A stretch of 63,697 nucleotides of DNA, from positions 1-63,697 of the forward strand of contig NZ_CADCST010000119.1 in the NCBI RefSeq assembly GCF_902804485.1. The letters run 5' to 3'. Within the stretch, counting starts at the first letter, position 1; every line of letters starts with the position of its first letter. The DNA comes from Flavobacterium collinsii. GTDB lineage: Bacteria; Bacteroidota; Bacteroidia; Flavobacteriales; Flavobacteriaceae. A program made the position numbers and the translations under genes. Below the pieces are notes generated by a model. The model made no database searches. It saw nothing but the letters and a program-made list of their open reading frames with translations, and was not told the origin of the DNA. Below, piece by piece: positions 61,312-63,697 of the stretch.

Positions 61312-62865
61312 ATGGACAAGATAAAAATACTTTGGGTCGATGATGAAATCGATCTTTTAAAGCCACATATATTATTTTTGGAGAAGAAAAACTATAATGT
61401 AACTACTTGTAACAATGGTTTAGACGCTATTGCTTTATTTGAAGAGGATAATTTTGATATTGTATTCTTAGATGAGAATATGCCGGGAATGAGTGGACTC
61501 GAGACGCTTTCTGAAATGAAAGAGAAAAAATCGGCAATTCCGATGATTATGATTACCAAAAGTGAAGAGGAATATATAATGGAAGAAGCCATTGGTTCTA
61601 AAATCGCTGATTATCTGATCAAACCTGTCAATCCGAATCAGATTTTATTGAGTCTAAAGAAAAACCTGGATCATTCGAGATTAATTTCTGAAAAAACAAC
61701 CTTAGATTACCAAAAAGAGTTTCGAAAGATCTCTATGGAACTGGCTATGGTTAATTCTTTTGAAGACTGGATTGAACTATATAAAAAGTTGATTTTTTGG
61801 GAATTAGAACTTGAGAATATTAACGATCAGGCCATGATCGAAATTCTTGAATCTCAAAAAGTTGAAGCTAATTCACAATTCGGAAAATATATTGAAAGAA
61901 ACTACGAAGACTGGTTTGCTCCAAAAGCAGATAAACCAATTCAGTCACACAATTTGTTTAAAGAATTAGTAGTTCCAGAGATCAAAAAGAAAGACAAACC
62001 GATTTTGTTTGTGGTTATTGATAATCTTCGTTACGATCAGTGGAAATCATTTGAAACTGTTGTTTCTAATTATTACAAACTAGAAAAAGAAGTGCCTTAT
62101 TTCTCTATACTTCCAACAGCTACCCAGTATGCGCGTAATTCTATTTTCTCTGGTCTATTACCAATAGAAATGGAAAAACAATTTCCGCAATACTGGAAAA
62201 ATGACGTGGAAGATGGTGGTAAAAACCTGTATGAAGCCGAATTTCTTTCAGCACAATTAAAACGCTTAGGTCTAAATATTAAAGAAGATTATTTTAAAAT
62301 TACCAATTATGCCGGTGGAAAAAAACTAGCGGAAAACTTCAAAGCCTTAAAAGGTAACGACCTGGTAACTGTAGTCTATAATTTCGTAGACATGTTGTCA
62401 CATGCTAAAACCGAAATGGAAGTAGTAAAAGAATTGGCTTCTGATGATAAAGCGTATCGCTCTCTGACTTTAAGCTGGTTTAAAAACTCACCTCTTTTGG
62501 AAATCATCCAACAAGCACAGCTTCTAGGCTTTAAATTAATTCTAACAACCGATCATGGTACTATCAATGTAAAAAATCCTTCAAAAGTTGTTGGAGATAA
62601 AAATACAAGCTTAAATTTGCGCTACAAAACCGGGCGTAGTTTAACGTACGAGCAAAAGGATGTTTATGTGGTAAAAGAGCCTAAAGTGATTGGTTTGCCT
62701 GCCATAAACATGAGCAGTTCGTTTATTTTTGCTAAAAATGATTACTTTTTAGCCTACGTAAACAACTACAATCATTATGTGAGTTATTACAAAAACACTT
62801 ATCAGCACGGAGGAATTTCATTAGAAGAAATGATTATTCCGTTTTTGGTATTTAACCCTAAATAA
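61312..62865 (+). CDS. porX: PorX: response regulator with PglZ phosphatase domain
   Basis: A 517-residue two-component regulator of the type IX secretion system. Receiver domain (about 1-125) with VDDE, phospho-acceptor Asp53 (VFLDENMPG), and switch Lys in YLIKPVNP; then a linker and a PglZ/alkaline-phosphatase-superfamily domain (about 200-517) with VVIDNLRYDQWKSF, the nucleophile Thr in LPTATQYARN, and LTTDHGT for metal binding. In Porphyromonas and Flavobacterium, PorX works with PorY and a sigma factor to control secretion and gliding genes. It lies alone upstream of tsaE. Confidence 0.94.
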   Translation: MDKIKILWVDDEIDLLKPHILFLEKKNYNVTTCNNGLDAIALFEEDNFDIVFLDENMPGMSGLETLSEMKEKKSAIPMIMITKSEEEYIMEEAIGSKIADYLIKPVNPNQILLSLKKNLDHSRLISEKTTLDYQKEFRKISMELAMVNSFEDWIELYKKLIFWELELENINDQAMIEILESQKVEANSQFGKYIERNYEDWFAPKADKPIQSHNLFKELVVPEIKKKDKPILFVVIDNLRYDQWKSFETVVSNYYKLEKEVPYFSILPTATQYARNSIFSGLLPIEMEKQFPQYWKNDVEDGGKNLYEAEFLSAQLKRLGLNIKEDYFKITNYAGGKKLAENFKALKGNDLVTVVYNFVDMLSHAKTEMEVVKELASDDKAYRSLTLSWFKNSPLLEIIQQAQLLGFKLILTTDHGTINVKNPSKVVGDKNTSLNLRYKTGRSLTYEQKDVYVVKEPKVIGLPAINMSSSFIFAKNDYFLAYVNNYNHYVSYYKNTYQHGGISLEEMIIPFLVFNPK

Positions 62866-62873
62866 AGTCTCCT

Positions 62874-62914
62874 GTCTCAGTTTACAGCCTCAAATAAAGA
62901 CTGAAAACTGAGAC
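62874..62914. repeat. self-complementary porX-tsaE spacer (GTCTCAGTTTACAG words)
   Basis: GTCTCAGTTTACAG (62874-62887) and CTGAAAACTGAGAC (62901-62914) pair at 13 of 14 positions. It starts 8 nt behind the porX stop codon. Same CTGAGACT word family as the spacers at 32.9, 40.0 and 55.8 kb. Confidence 0.8.
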
Positions 62915-62932
62915 TATTAAAAATAAACAAAG

Positions 62933-63343
62933 ATGAATATCGTTTTTTCATTAGATCAAATCAAAGAAGTAGCAGAGCAAATTTTAGCCTCAAATCCAAA
63001 AAAAATTATTCTTTTTAATGGAGAAATGGGTGTTGGAAAAACTACTTTAATCAAGCAGTTGTGTAAAAGTTTAGGCGTTCAGGATGCGACCAGCAGTCCA
63101 ACTTTTTCTTTAGTTAACGAGTACTATACTTCTAATAATGAGATTGTTTATCATTTTGACTTTTACCGATTAAACAAAGAAACCGAAGCTTTGGATATGG
63201 GGGTTGATGATTATTTGTACTCCGGAAACTGGTGTTTTATAGAATGGTCGGAAAAAATTGCGAATCTGCTTCCGGAAGAAACTTCTACAATTTCAATTGA
63301 GTTGCAGGCAGATGGACAGAGATCTTTAGAATTAGTCCTATGA
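62933..63343 (+). CDS. tsaE: tRNA threonylcarbamoyladenosine biosynthesis ATPase
   Basis: ATPase that drives the TsaBD(E) complex making t6A at tRNA position 37. The 136-residue protein shows Walker A (GEMGVGKTT, residues 30-38), SSPTFSLVNEY and the Walker-B-like FDFYRL, with the late EWSEK stretch. It ends with a 4-bp ATGA overlap with the next gene. Confidence 0.96.
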   Translation: MNIVFSLDQIKEVAEQILASNPKKIILFNGEMGVGKTTLIKQLCKSLGVQDATSSPTFSLVNEYYTSNNEIVYHFDFYRLNKETEALDMGVDDYLYSGNWCFIEWSEKIANLLPEETSTISIELQADGQRSLELVL

Positions 63344-63697
63344 AAAATCTAAAGTTTATATTTTTTTTTTATTTTTTATTGAATGCGTTAAATGCATTTT
63401 CACAAACTTCAATTCCATCAGAATTAATAAATAAACCCAATACTGATGATTTGTATAAAGTTAAAGAAGGTGATATCAAGAGTCTTGAGGTGTTCGAAAC
63501 CAACTATTTAAAAAATGAAAGTTATATAAACAAATGGGTTTTCAATTATTTGGCAGATACAATAATCAGAGGGAGGTTATTCAAAAATGAAGAATTAAAG
63601 TCTGTATTTGAATATAATCTCGATCATGAAAAAAATATAATAGAAACAAAAGTGAATTTTTTCAGTCCTTATGTAAAAAATGATAAACTACATATAC
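63340..63697 (+). CDS. exported protein of unknown function (partial, runs off the window)
   Basis: The start overlaps the tsaE stop (ATGA), so the two are translationally coupled. The visible 119 residues begin with a signal peptide (MKNLKFIFFFYFLLNALNAF) cleaved after FSQ; the remainder is Asn-, Lys- and Phe-rich (IPSELINKPNTDDLYKVKEG). No family recognised. The 3' end is outside the window. Confidence 0.8.
   Translation, partial: MKNLKFIFFFYFLLNALNAFSQTSIPSELINKPNTDDLYKVKEGDIKSLEVFETNYLKNESYINKWVFNYLADTIIRGRLFKNEELKSVFEYNLDHEKNIIETKVNFFSPYVKNDKLHI

Noticed and set aside
1..63697. CRISPR array, tRNA, rRNA, prophage or insertion sequence
   Set aside because: No regularly spaced identical repeats of CRISPR type, no cloverleaf-like segments, and no transposase, integrase or phage structural genes were seen. 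The tandem repeats found have no unique spacers.

Overview
The window comes from the chromosome of a Flavobacterium-like member of the Bacteroidota. The evidence is low G+C, promoters of the TTG-N(17-23)-TAnnTTTG type, a SusC/SusD pair with FecR and an ECF sigma factor, the LpxC-FabZ fusion, PorX, and Bacteroidota-only protein families. No rRNA, tRNA, CRISPR array, phage or intact insertion sequence was found.

Layout. 0.4-6.2 kb: a CBS/DUF294 signalling protein and an exonuclease-like protein, a small SRPBCC/DUF4287 pair, then acetyl-CoA synthetase on the other strand. 6.7-15.1 kb (minus strand): branched-chain amino acid genes leuA-leuB and ilvD-ilvB-ilvN-ilvC. ilvD has its own promoter, an Ile/Val-rich leader peptide and an attenuator. 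15.2-19.9 kb: an uncharacterised helical protein, an M1 peptidase, a CBM9-like secreted protein and a small membrane protein. 20.1-28.3 kb (minus strand): a complete histidine operon, hisG-D-C-B-H-A-(NIPSNAP)-F-IE, behind a His-rich leader peptide and attenuator. 28.4-40.8 kb: a two-component system, an LTA-synthase-like enzyme, an S1/P1 nuclease, a YeiH-type transporter with a LysR regulator, a von Willebrand-type membrane protein and fabG. 41.1-51.0 kb (minus strand): ECF sigma, FecR, SusC, SusD, an HExxH lipoprotein, a DUF4302 lipoprotein, and a 66-residue peptide with a GG-type leader. 51.6-53.3 kb: an XRE regulator, a cluster of palindromic intergenic repeats and a GIY-YIG-like protein. 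53.5-61.1 kb (minus strand): the lipid A block HD-lpxD-lpxC/fabZ-lpxA-efp-lpxD2-NTF2-sucD. 61.3 kb to the end: porX, tsaE and a partial secreted protein.

The two amino-acid operons are regulated by classical ribosome-stalling attenuation, which can be read directly: leader peptide, terminator, and a competing antiterminator pairing that covers the leader's last codons.

The most unusual signal is in the spacers. At least ten gene-gene spacers hold short low-complexity words repeated in tandem and mirrored by their own reverse complement. The words differ from spacer to spacer, and one arm usually starts at, or overlaps, the stop codon of the upstream gene. A second, unrelated family is a multi-hairpin REP-like module present three times at 52.1-52.85 kb. 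Neither family is explained by the annotated genes.
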